Below are positions 9,092 to 16,184 of a DNA stretch of 64,000 bases, in pieces. The DNA is from Candidatus Aphodovivens avistercoris (GTDB taxonomy: Bacteria; Actinomycetota; Coriobacteriia; Coriobacteriales; Eggerthellaceae): contig DVIW01000013.1 of the NCBI GenBank assembly GCA_018710945.1, forward strand, positions 1 through 64,000. The letters run 5' to 3'. The stretch's first letter is position 1. Each line of letters opens with the position of its first letter. The position numbers and the translations under genes are program-made. The notes under the pieces are model-generated. The model did not search any database. It saw nothing but the letters and a program-made list of their open reading frames with translations, and had not been told where the DNA came from.

Positions 9092-9553
9092 CTACGCGCC
9101 CGGCGCCTCCTGGGCGCGCGCCAGCACGTACTTCTGCGTGGCCTGGGCGCACACCTGGCCCTCGACGCTCGCCTCCACCTCGGCCACGCACAGGCGCGCC
9201 GAAGCCTTCACGATGCGCGCCTTCAGGTCCAGCGTCTCGCCGGGGCGCACCTGTCGGCGGAACTTCGCCTTGTCGATGCCCGTCAGAAAGCCCAGCGCCC
9301 CCTCCGCGCCGCGCTCGACCAGCAGGCAGAACGACGCGGCCTGCGCCAGCGCCTCCATGATGATGACGCCGGGCAGCACTGGGTAGTCGGGGAAATGGCC
9401 GGCGAACAGCGGCAGCGCGGGATCGACGTCCAGCTGCGCGTGCACCTCCACGCCCGGCTCGCACGACACGACCCGGCTCACCCACACGAACGGATCGCGA
9501 TGCGGCAGCACCGCCTCCACCGCGTCCTTCCCGCAAGGATATTCGAATTCCAT
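9092..9553 (-). CDS. fabZ: 3-hydroxyacyl-ACP dehydratase FabZ
   Basis: 153 residues, hot-dog fold. The catalytic His is in [13 protein letters not shown], and the catalytic Glu is in the helix of [20 protein letters not shown]. It dehydrates 3-hydroxyacyl-ACP to trans-2-enoyl-ACP in each elongation round. Two ATG codons lie in tandem (9556 and 9553). I use 9553 because it gives a six-base spacing to AGGAG; 9556 would be too close. It ends 40 bases before accDA. A 250-base structured gap separates it from fabF. Confidence 0.93.
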   Translation of the reverse strand: MEFEYPCGKDAVEAVLPHRDPFVWVSRVVSCEPGVEVHAQLDVDPALPLFAGHFPDYPVLPGVIIMEALAQAASFCLLVERGAEGALGFLTGIDKAKFRRQVRPGETLDLKARIVKASARLCVAEVEASVEGQVCAQATQKYVLARAQEAPGA

Positions 9554-9669
9554 CATGCTCTCCTCATCTAAGCTTGCGGCCAAAAGCCGCTGGCCGAAGC
9601 ATCCGACTTCAAGCCAGATCCGCCAACCCCTCAACCAAAGCGCAACCCCTGGTCGAGCCAACGTCAGAG

Positions 9670-9745
9670 GGCGCCGGAGACGCCTCGAATCATGGGGATC
9701 GCAAGGGCGAAGCGTACTTCGGTACGAGAGTCCTTGGGATCGCCG
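9670..9745. repeat. Structured element in the fabF-fabZ gap
   Basis: An imperfect long hairpin: GATCGCAAGG (9697-9706) pairs with CCTTGGGATC (9732-9741) with one mismatch. Inside it CGTAC (9713-9717) and GTACG (9722-9726) close a TTCG tetraloop. Just left of it (about 9667-9686) GAGGGCG and CGCCTC pair around CCGGAGA. The function is unknown; it could be a dispersed repeat or an mRNA structure upstream of fabZ. Confidence 0.5.
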
Positions 9746-9782
9746 CGAGGCGAGGTGCCTCCGGCGGCCGCAGCGTCGGCCC

Positions 9783-9810
9783 GTTCCGCGGTTCGGCAGA
9801 ACCGCGGAAC
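9783..9810 (-). other. Perfect 12-bp hairpin at the fabF stop codon
   Basis: GTTCCGCGGTTC (9783-9794) and GAACCGCGGAAC (9799-9810) form a perfect stem with a 4-base loop, reaching into the fabF stop codon. No U-run follows on either strand, so it is more likely an RNA-stabilising or processing element than a terminator. Confidence 0.55.
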
Positions 9811-11129
9811 TATTTGAACGGCGAAATCGCCAAACTCGCGTTGTGGCCGCCGAAGCCGAGGCTGTTGGACAGCGCGACCTTCTGCGGATAGCCGGTGATG
9901 GCCTCGGTGGCCACGTTCACCGGGCACGCCGGGTCGGCTTCTGCGAAGCCGCAGGTGGGCGGCACGCAGTCGTTGGCAACCGACAGCGCGGTGACGATGG
10001 CCTCCAGCGCGCCGGCCGCGCCGAGGGTGTGCCCCGTGCTGCCCTTCACCGAGGTGACGGGAACCTTGGCCCCCGCCTCTTCGCCGCACAGGTCCAGAAG
10101 CGCGCGCGACTCGGTGGAGTCGTTGGCCGGGGTGCCCGTGCCGTGCGCATTGAGGTGCCCCAGGTCGGCGGGCGTGAACCCGCCCTCGGCCAGCGCCTGC
10201 GCCATCGCGCGGCGGATGCCCTCGCCGTCAGGAGAGGGGGCCGTCATGTGGTAGGCGTCGCCCGTGCTGCCGAAGCCGGTCACCTCGGCGATGATGGACG
10301 CCCCGCGCGCCAGCGCGTGCTCCAGCGACTCCAGAACCACCGCGCCGGCGCCCTCGCCCGCCACGAAGCCCGCGCGGCGGGCGTCGAAGGGCAGCGAGGC
10401 GCACTGCGGGTCCTCGGCCTTGGTCAGCGCGCTGAGGTTCGAAAATCCCGCCAGGCACACCGGCGAGATGCTCTCCTCCGTGCCGCCGGCCAGCGCCGCG
10501 TCCGCGTAGCCGTGGCGGATGTCGCGCACCGCCTGGCCGATGCAGTGGGCGCCGGTGGCGCAGGCCGTCACGATGTCGATGCACTCGCCCTTGATGCCGT
10601 AGCGGATGGCCAGCTGGCCGGCGGCCATGTTGCTGATCATCGTGGGCACGAACAGCGGGTTCACGCGCTTGGGGCCCTTCTCCACCAGCGTGGTGATGCC
10701 GCTTTGCAGCTCGTCGATGCCGCCGATGCCCGACCCGAACACGCACGCGATGCGCGCGGGGTCCTCCGCGGCCACGTCCAGGCCCGAGGATGCCAGCGCC
10801 TCGTCAGCCGCCACGATGGCGTACTGCACGAAGCGCTCGAAGCGGCGGGCCTCCTTCTTCGTCATGCCGTGCTCCACCGGGTCGAACCCGCGCACTTCGC
10901 CGGCGATGTGCACGTCGAAGCCCTCGGTGTCGAAGCGCTCGACCGGCGCGATGCAGCAGCGCTTGCCGAACACGGCCTCCCACAGCGCCTCGACGCCCAC
11001 GCCGGCCGGCGAGATGGCGCCCACGCCGGTGATGACCACGCGGTGCGTGCCGTCGGGGCGGCGGGTCTCGATCCCCTCGGGAGAGGCGGGGCGGTGGCCC
11101 CTCAGCGTGAATCCGTCCTGCTGGCTCAT
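9810..11129 (-). CDS. fabF: 3-oxoacyl-ACP synthase II FabF
   Basis: 439 residues. This is the condensing enzyme for elongation with malonyl-ACP. The catalytic Cys190 is in VTACATGAHCIG, and the two His residues are in NAHGTGTPANDSTES and KGSTGHTLGAAG. About 28 N-terminal residues precede the usual RVVITGVGAISP start, so the protein is slightly longer than the norm of about 411. The ATG overlaps the fabG stop by four bases. No fabH (the initiating KAS III) is present in the cluster. Confidence 0.96.
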   Translation of the reverse strand: MSQQDGFTLRGHRPASPEGIETRRPDGTHRVVITGVGAISPAGVGVEALWEAVFGKRCCIAPVERFDTEGFDVHIAGEVRGFDPVEHGMTKKEARRFERFVQYAIVAADEALASSGLDVAAEDPARIACVFGSGIGGIDELQSGITTLVEKGPKRVNPLFVPTMISNMAAGQLAIRYGIKGECIDIVTACATGAHCIGQAVRDIRHGYADAALAGGTEESISPVCLAGFSNLSALTKAEDPQCASLPFDARRAGFVAGEGAGAVVLESLEHALARGASIIAEVTGFGSTGDAYHMTAPSPDGEGIRRAMAQALAEGGFTPADLGHLNAHGTGTPANDSTESRALLDLCGEEAGAKVPVTSVKGSTGHTLGAAGALEAIVTALSVANDCVPPTCGFAEADPACPVNVATEAITGYPQKVALSNSLGFGGHNASLAISPFK

Positions 11130-11890
11130 AGCGACATCCCTCCGTCGATGCAGATTACCTGGCCGGTGATGTAGCCGGCCCCTTCGCTGGCGAGGAAGCG
11201 GACGAGCGCCGCCACCTCCTCGGCGGTGCCGAAGCGCTTCGCGGCGATGCGCTCGCCGATGGCCTCGCGCTGCTTGTCGGACAGCGCGTCGGTCATGTCG
11301 GTGTCGATGAAGCCCGGCGCCACGGCGTTGCAGGTGATGTTGCGGGCCGCCAGCTCGCGCGCGATGGACTTCGTCAGCCCGATGACGCCGGCCTTCGACG
11401 CCGCGTAGTTCGCCTGCCCGGCGTTGCCGGACACGCCCACCACGCTGCTCATGTTCACGATGCGCCCGTAGCGCTGCTTCATCATGCGCTTGGCGGCGGC
11501 GCGGCAGCAGTTGAACGTGCCCTTCAGGTTCACGTCGATCACCGCGTCGAAGTCGTCATCCTTCATGCGCGCCAGCAGCCCGTCGCGGGTGATGCCGGCG
11601 TTGTTCACCAACACGTCGATGCGCCCGAACTCCGCGAATGCCGCCTCGATGAGCTCCGTCGCCGCCTCGGGCGACGCTACGTTCGCCACACGAGCGATGA
11701 CGCGCACGCCGAAGCGCTGCGAAAGCTCCTCCGCCGCCTGTTCGAGGGCGGCGAGCCCGCCTTCGCTCGAGCAGTTCATGCACACGTCGAAGCCGGCGCC
11801 CGCCAGCTTCTCCGCCACCGCGCGCCCGATGCCGCGGCTCGATCCGGTGACCACCGCCGCGCGGCGCGTGGACTGGGTTCCCTCTGCCAT
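11126..11890 (-). CDS. fabG: 3-oxoacyl-ACP reductase FabG
   Basis: 254 residues, short-chain dehydrogenase. The NADPH-binding motif is TGSSRGIGRAVAEKL, followed by LVNNAGITRDGL. The catalytic Ser is in NMSSVVG, and the Tyr-Lys pair in YAASKAG. It reduces 3-oxoacyl-ACP to 3-hydroxyacyl-ACP. I chose the ATG at 11890, with AAAGGCG upstream; the open frame further upstream is Arg-rich and lacks a ribosome site. The gene ends with an ATGA overlap to fabF. Confidence 0.96.
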   Translation of the reverse strand: MAEGTQSTRRAAVVTGSSRGIGRAVAEKLAGAGFDVCMNCSSEGGLAALEQAAEELSQRFGVRVIARVANVASPEAATELIEAAFAEFGRIDVLVNNAGITRDGLLARMKDDDFDAVIDVNLKGTFNCCRAAAKRMMKQRYGRIVNMSSVVGVSGNAGQANYAASKAGVIGLTKSIARELAARNITCNAVAPGFIDTDMTDALSDKQREAIGERIAAKRFGTAEEVAALVRFLASEGAGYITGQVICIDGGMSL

Positions 11891-11918
11891 GAAACGCCTT
11901 TCTCGCACAGCGGCGCGC

Positions 11919-12911
11919 CTACTCGGCGGCCGCCTCGTCCTGGGGTCGGCCATGCGCCGAAGCGTAGGCTTCGAGGCTGGCCCGATCCTGCACGCACTCA
12001 CGCGCAGCGTCCTTCTCGATGCGCTTGACAAGGTTCTTCAGCACCCCGCCGAAGCCCACCTCCACGAACGTGTCGGCGCCAGCCTCAGCCAGCGCGCGCA
12101 CGCAGGAGACGAAGCGCACCGGATGCGTCACCTGCAGCGCCAGATGCTCGCGCGCCACGGCCGCCGAAAGCGGGGCGGCGTCCACGTTGCAGACAAGCGG
12201 GATGCGCGGCTCGGAGAACTCCACGCCCTCCAGGTAGGCCGCCAGCCCCTCCGCCGCCTCGGCCATCAGCGGGCTGTGGAAGGCGCCGGAGGTCTTCAGG
12301 CGCGAAGCCTTCTTCCCCTGGGCCGCCCACGCCTCCTCGGCGCGCGCGACGGCTTCCACGTCGCCCGAGACGACCACCTGGCCGGGGCTGTTGTAGTTCG
12401 CCGGCACCAGCACGCCGCCCTGGGCGCACTGCTCGCACAGCTGCTCCACCTCTTCGTCGGTGCCCTTCAGAAGCGCGCTCATCGCGCCGGGATGGCGCTC
12501 GGCCGCCTGGGCCATGAGGTCGGTGCGCACGCGGACGAGCTGGAACACCTCGTCGTCGGAGAGCATGCCGGCCACCGCCAGAGCGCCGATCTGCCCCAGC
12601 GAGAAGCCCAGCACGGCCGACGGCGCCACGCCGCGGGCCTCAAGCGCGCGGGCGATGCCCACCGACAGCGCGCAGAGGGCCGGTTGGGCGAAGCGGGTGT
12701 CGTTGATGCGCTCGGCGTCGCCGGAGGCCACCAGCTGCGCCACGTCGAAGCCGAACGCGCGGGAGGCGCGCTCGAAGGCCTGGGCCACCTCGGGCACGTC
12801 CAGAAGGTCGGCGCCCATGCCGGGCTTCTGCGAGCCCTGGCCGGACAGCATGAACACGCTCGCGCCCGGCTCGATGGGCCCAAGCGCGCGGGGGGCGGCG
12901 GCAACCTGCAT
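11919..12911 (-). CDS. fabD: Malonyl-CoA:ACP transacylase FabD
   Basis: 330 residues. It moves malonyl from CoA to ACP. The oxyanion Gln is in SGQGSQKPGM, the catalytic His in SGAFHSPLM, and PANYNSPGQVVVSG is conserved. The nucleophile motif reads GFSLGQ rather than the usual GHSLGE, so the residues on both sides of the catalytic Ser motif differ while the Ser itself is kept. The ATG at 12911 lies 11 bases after the fabK stop. The gene ends 28 bases before the fabG start. Confidence 0.95.
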   Translation of the reverse strand: MQVAAAPRALGPIEPGASVFMLSGQGSQKPGMGADLLDVPEVAQAFERASRAFGFDVAQLVASGDAERINDTRFAQPALCALSVGIARALEARGVAPSAVLGFSLGQIGALAVAGMLSDDEVFQLVRVRTDLMAQAAERHPGAMSALLKGTDEEVEQLCEQCAQGGVLVPANYNSPGQVVVSGDVEAVARAEEAWAAQGKKASRLKTSGAFHSPLMAEAAEGLAAYLEGVEFSEPRIPLVCNVDAAPLSAAVAREHLALQVTHPVRFVSCVRALAEAGADTFVEVGFGGVLKNLVKRIEKDAARECVQDRASLEAYASAHGRPQDEAAAE

Positions 12912-12922
12912 GGCCGGCCCCC

Positions 12923-13909
12923 TTACGCGTCGGCGCGGCCGAGCATCCGCCCGCCGCGCGCGTTCAGCGCCGCCACGTCCTCGACGCCCATCCCGCACAG
13001 CGCCTCGGCCTCCGCCACGATCTCGGAGATCACGTCGGCAGCCGTCTTGCGCTCGCGCACGAGGGCGGCCACCTGGCCGGCCATCATCGAGCCGTTCTCC
13101 ACGTCGCCTTCCACGGCGCGGCGCAGGCTGCCCAGGTACATCTGCTCGAGCGCCTCGCCGTTCTTCGCCATGTCGCCTTCCAGCTGGCGCACCTTGCGGG
13201 AGAACTTGTTCTTCAGGCAGCGCGCCGGATGCCCGCTGCCGCGGCCGGTGACGATGGTGTCGGAGTCCTTCGCGGCCAGCACGCGCTCCTTGTAGGCGTC
13301 GGCCACGGTGCACTCGTCCACGGTGAGGAAGCGCGTGCCCATCTGCACGCCCTCGGCGCCCAGCATGAACGCCGCCGCGAACCCGCGGCCGTCGGCCACG
13401 CCGCCCGCGCCGATGACGGGGATGGACACCGCCTCGCGCACCGCGGGGATCAGCGCCATCGTGGTCAGCTCGCCCACGTGCCCGCCCGACTCGGTGCCCT
13501 CGGCCACCACGGCGTCGGCGCCGAGGCGCTCCATGCGCACGGCCAGCGCGGTGGAGGCCACGACGGGGATCACCTTGATGCCGGCTTCCTTCCACATGTC
13601 CAGGTAGTTCGCCGGGCTGCCCGCGCCGGTGGTGATGACGTCCACCCGAAGCTCGGCAAGGAGGCGCGCCAGCTCGCCGGCGTTGGGGTCCATCAGCATC
13701 ACGTTGGCGCCGATGGGCTTGCTGGTGATCGCGCGCGCCTGCTTGACCTGGTCCTCAACCCAGTCCAGCGGCGCGCCGCCGCACGCGATGATGCCCAGGC
13801 CGCCCGCCTCGCTGACCGCGCCCGCCAAGCTGGCGTTCGCGATGCGCGCCATGGCTCCCTGGATGATGGGCGCTTCGATGCCCAGCAGCTCCGTGACCCT
13901 CGTCTTCAT
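12923..13909 (-). CDS. fabK: Enoyl-ACP reductase II (FMN) FabK
   Basis: 328 residues, TIM-barrel flavoprotein of the nitronate-monooxygenase/FabK family. It saturates trans-2-enoyl-ACP with NAD(P)H and replaces FabI. Visible features are PIIQGAMARIANASLAGAVS at the start, GGLGIIACGG, the TESGGHVGELTTM flavin loop, IPVIGAGGVADGRG, and LGAEGVQMGTRFL. It lies in the FASII operon in the same position as in streptococci, after acpP and before fabD. FabK-only cells would be expected to be insensitive to triclosan-type FabI inhibitors, unless fabI occurs elsewhere. Confidence 0.94.
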   Translation of the reverse strand: MKTRVTELLGIEAPIIQGAMARIANASLAGAVSEAGGLGIIACGGAPLDWVEDQVKQARAITSKPIGANVMLMDPNAGELARLLAELRVDVITTGAGSPANYLDMWKEAGIKVIPVVASTALAVRMERLGADAVVAEGTESGGHVGELTTMALIPAVREAVSIPVIGAGGVADGRGFAAAFMLGAEGVQMGTRFLTVDECTVADAYKERVLAAKDSDTIVTGRGSGHPARCLKNKFSRKVRQLEGDMAKNGEALEQMYLGSLRRAVEGDVENGSMMAGQVAALVRERKTAADVISEIVAEAEALCGMGVEDVAALNARGGRMLGRADA

Positions 13910-13957
13910 GCCGATGATGCCCTTTCCCTCTCGTCGTCGCCGCGTTCAGGCGGCCTG

Positions 13958-13991
13958 AAAAACCGGAGGGGGCTGCACGCGCAGCCCCCTC
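13958..13991 (-). terminator. Intrinsic terminator between acpP and fabK
   Basis: A perfect 11-bp stem (GAGGGGGCTGC 13966-13976 with 13981-13991) and a 4-base loop, followed on the minus strand by CCGGTTTTT. It lies inside the operon, so part of the transcription should stop after acpP and the rest read on into fabK. Confidence 0.75.
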
Positions 13992-14010
13992 GCGTCCCTT
14001 GCGGGTCTCC

Positions 14011-14232
14011 CTACTTCAGGGAGTCGATGTGAGCGACCAGCTGGCCGATGGTCTCGATGCCCTCGGGCTCGCCGAACTCGATGCCGCACTTCTCCTCCAG
14101 GTCGCAGATGAGCTCCATCATGTCCAGGGAGTCGATGCCGAGCGCCTCCATCGTGGCGTCCTCGGTGATCTGGTCCTTGTCCAGGTCGAGGTTCTCGGCG
14201 AGCACGTCCTTAACGGTGTCGATCGTGGCCAT
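14011..14232 (-). CDS. acpP: Acyl carrier protein
   Basis: 73 residues, acidic, helical. Its phosphopantetheine attachment site is the Ser of IDSLDMMELI (Ser39 by count in the sequence). It carries acyl intermediates through fatty-acid synthesis. The ATG at 14232 is preceded by GGAAAGGAAC. It has its own promoter and a terminator behind it, which would allow much higher expression than the enzymes downstream. Confidence 0.98.
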   Translation of the reverse strand: MATIDTVKDVLAENLDLDKDQITEDATMEALGIDSLDMMELICDLEEKCGIEFGEPEGIETIGQLVAHIDSLK

Positions 14233-14252
14233 GTGCGTTCCTTTCCGTCGAA

Positions 14253-14275
14253 ATTAGTTTGATAGTCTAAGTAAT
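14253..14275 (-). promoter_or_regulatory. FabT-like palindromic operator upstream of acpP
   Basis: A 23-base imperfect palindrome: ATTAGTTTGA (14253-14262), TAG, TCTAAGTAAT (14266-14275); 8 of 10 positions are symmetric. It resembles the TTTGA-type palindromes I recall for FabT of streptococci and enterococci. It lies between the predicted transcription start (about 14282) and the acpP ribosome site, so a bound regulator could block transcription. Confidence 0.55.
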
Positions 14276-14288
14276 GACTGTCTCTAGT

Positions 14289-14317
14289 ATGGTATGGGGA
14301 CGCCTTCCCGAATGCAA
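14289..14317 (-). promoter_or_regulatory. Promoter of acpP and the fab operon
   Basis: Minus strand: -35 TTGCAT (14312-14317), a 17-base spacer, -10 TACCAT (14289-14294). The start is near 14282, giving a leader of about 50 bases that contains the palindrome at 14253-14275. Confidence 0.65.
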
Positions 14318-14389
14318 TACCTTCGTTGCCCCCTCCATTATTTCTGCGGCGTTGGCGAAAACGGGGGCGCGGAGCGCGGGATCCTTCCC

Positions 14390-14863
14390 TCACGCGCGCT
14401 CGTCGAAGAACGCCTTCACCTTTATCAGCGCCTCGGTGAACACGCGCTCCTCCTCGTCCGTCAGCCCCTCCAACGCCTCGTCCACCATCTGGCGGTGGAA
14501 CAGGCTGTGCGCGCGGTAGACCAGCCGCCCCTTCTTCGTGAGCGACAGCAGCACCTTGCGGCGGTCGTCGGCGGCGCGCGTGCGCTCGATGAAGCCTTTG
14601 CGCTCCAGCTTGCCCACCGCCGTGGTGAGGGTGGCGGTGGTCACCGACAGGCGCGCAGCCACCACGTTCATGGGGTTGCGCTCATAGAGCCCCACCGCCA
14701 CGATGGTGTGCACCTCCGTTATGGTAAGTCCGCTGGTCAGGCGGTTGTCCAGCGAGCGCTCCTCGATGCGCAGGATGGAGTTGAACGTCCCCGACAGAAG
14801 GTCGTCTATCGCCTGGCGGTCGCACCCGCCCGCCCGCTTCCGGTCCTCTCGCCCTTCCTCCAT
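14390..14863 (-). CDS. MarR-family regulator, FabT-like
   Basis: 157 residues. It has the MarR winged helix: recognition region NVVAARLSVTTATLTTAVGKLERKG (residues 66-90, conserved in the family; quoted in part: SVTTATLTTAVGKLERKG) and the wing RAADDRRKVLLSLT, flanked by dimerisation helices. It sits directly upstream of acpP in the same orientation, exactly where streptococci and lactococci carry FabT, which represses fatty-acid genes in response to acyl-ACP. I infer the same role; ligand and target are not shown. AGGAG precedes the ATG at 14863. Confidence 0.85.
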   Translation of the reverse strand: MEEGREDRKRAGGCDRQAIDDLLSGTFNSILRIEERSLDNRLTSGLTITEVHTIVAVGLYERNPMNVVAARLSVTTATLTTAVGKLERKGFIERTRAADDRRKVLLSLTKKGRLVYRAHSLFHRQMVDEALEGLTDEEERVFTEALIKVKAFFDERA

Positions 14864-14889
14864 GCCTCTCCTTTCTCGGCCTTCGGCCC

Positions 14890-15858
14890 TCACGGGCGCG
14901 CGTCCGCCCCGTCGGCCGCCGGCAGGGCGTGCCGGGCGACGTAGGGCGCGCACGTCTGGGCGACGCAGCGGGCGAACCGCTCCGCGTAGCGCCGCTGCTC
15001 GTCGCCAAGCCCCCGCTGCCGCGAATGCAAAAACCCCACGGTGAACGACGGCGCCCCCTCCACGGGGACGAACATCCTGCCGCCGGCTTCTTCGTCCAGG
15101 AAGCCGCTCAGCGAATCCCACATCATCACCGCCCGGCCCGCGTCCACCAGCTCGTAGATCAACCCCAGGTTGGTGGTGCGCACCATCACGTGCTCGGGCG
15201 CGCCGCCGGGAAACAGGCCGGCGGCCATCTCCTCCAAGAACGGCTCGCCGTAGATGGCGTAAGGCAGCTTCGCCGCCTCGGCGCGGGCGAGCACGCGCTT
15301 GCGCGGCGAGAGCAGCTCCGCCGTGCCCAGCACGCCTATCTCCGACTCCACCAACGGCTCGAACGCGGCGTCGGGCTGCCCGGCCAGCCATTCCCGCTGG
15401 CGGCTTCCCGCCGTCACCAGCGCCAGCACCGGCTCTCCCGGCGTGCCGACGAAGGCCGACACCGCCTCGAACGACCCCTCTTCCAGCAAGGGGTCTCGCA
15501 AATCCCACTGCTCCAACCTGGATTTCATCAGGGTGAACAGCGCGGTGGACACGAACGGCGTGGCCAGCAGCCTGACGGGAGGAACCGGCTCGTCCCGGCG
15601 GGCGAACCGGCGCATCGCCTCGCGCAGGCGCTCGTCGGCCTCCACGCACTCACGGGCGAGCGGCGCAAGCTCGCGGCCCGCCTCGGTGAGGTGCACGCGC
15701 CGGCCCGACCGCTCGAACAGCACCACGCCCAGCTCGCGCTCCAAGGCATGGACGGACTTGCCTAGGCCCTGCTGCGAGACGTAGAGCTTGCGGCTCGCAC
15801 GCGAGTACGAGCCCAGCTGGGCTATCTCCAGAAAATACCGCAGCGATTCGACCCTCAT
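14890..15858 (-). CDS. LysR-family transcriptional regulator
   Basis: 322 residues. An N-terminal helix-turn-helix (residues 1-60: MRVESLRYFLEIAQLGSYS, ASRKLYVSQQGLGKSVHALE) is followed by ELGVVLFERSGRRVHLTEAG. The C-terminal effector-binding domain matches no specific subfamily I recognise. The ATG at 15858 has GAAGGA seven bases upstream. It is divergent from the molybdoenzyme gene across 326 bases, the usual arrangement for a LysR activator and its target, so it most likely controls 16185-18733. It is also 26 bases ahead of the MarR gene, so some readthrough into that gene is possible. Confidence 0.88.
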   Translation of the reverse strand: MRVESLRYFLEIAQLGSYSRASRKLYVSQQGLGKSVHALERELGVVLFERSGRRVHLTEAGRELAPLARECVEADERLREAMRRFARRDEPVPPVRLLATPFVSTALFTLMKSRLEQWDLRDPLLEEGSFEAVSAFVGTPGEPVLALVTAGSRQREWLAGQPDAAFEPLVESEIGVLGTAELLSPRKRVLARAEAAKLPYAIYGEPFLEEMAAGLFPGGAPEHVMVRTTNLGLIYELVDAGRAVMMWDSLSGFLDEEAGGRMFVPVEGAPSFTVGFLHSRQRGLGDEQRRYAERFARCVAQTCAPYVARHALPAADGADARP

Positions 15859-16184
15859 ACGCCGTCCTTCGCGCATCCTCTCCGGCACCCTGGCGCCGCC
15901 GCGCCCGGCTTCGCCGCCTCCATGATAGCAAAGCCCCGCCCGCCCGGCACGCTCCGAACGCCCCGCCCTCCGCATCGAACGTACCGCTTTCCTGAAACCC
16001 CGCGTAGCGCGAAACGGAAACCAACGGTTGTGGAAACCGAACCATTGCCTGTTGGACGTGCGCGGCCCCTCCGCCGTACCATCAACGCGAAGGGCCGCCC
16101 GGACAGGCGGCGCAACGGGCGGGCGGGAGCGCCTCGCGCGGAAACGGCAGGCATCCCCTCCGCCCAGGCGAGAGGAAGGAGAGC
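15859..16184. other. Divergent LysR/molybdoenzyme control region (326 bp)
   Basis: No gene. It contains three GAAACC boxes on the plus strand (15994, 16017, 16033), the last two 16 bases apart. A small inverted repeat CGGTT-GTGGA-AACCG spans about 16025-16039. These are candidate LysR binding sites, lying just upstream of the likely promoter at 16052-16082. Confidence 0.45.
16052..16082 (+). promoter_or_regulatory. Possible promoter of the molybdoenzyme operon
   Basis: -35 TTGGAC (16052-16057), a 19-base spacer and -10 TACCAT (16077-16082). The spacer is longer than optimal, which fits a promoter that needs an activator. The start near 16089 leaves a leader of about 95 bases. Confidence 0.4.

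Noticed and set aside
9574-9891. 105-codon plus-strand frame across the fabF-fabZ gap
   Set aside because: It runs through the palindromic element and into the antisense of fabF, and has no ribosome site. The gap is better explained as structured non-coding DNA.
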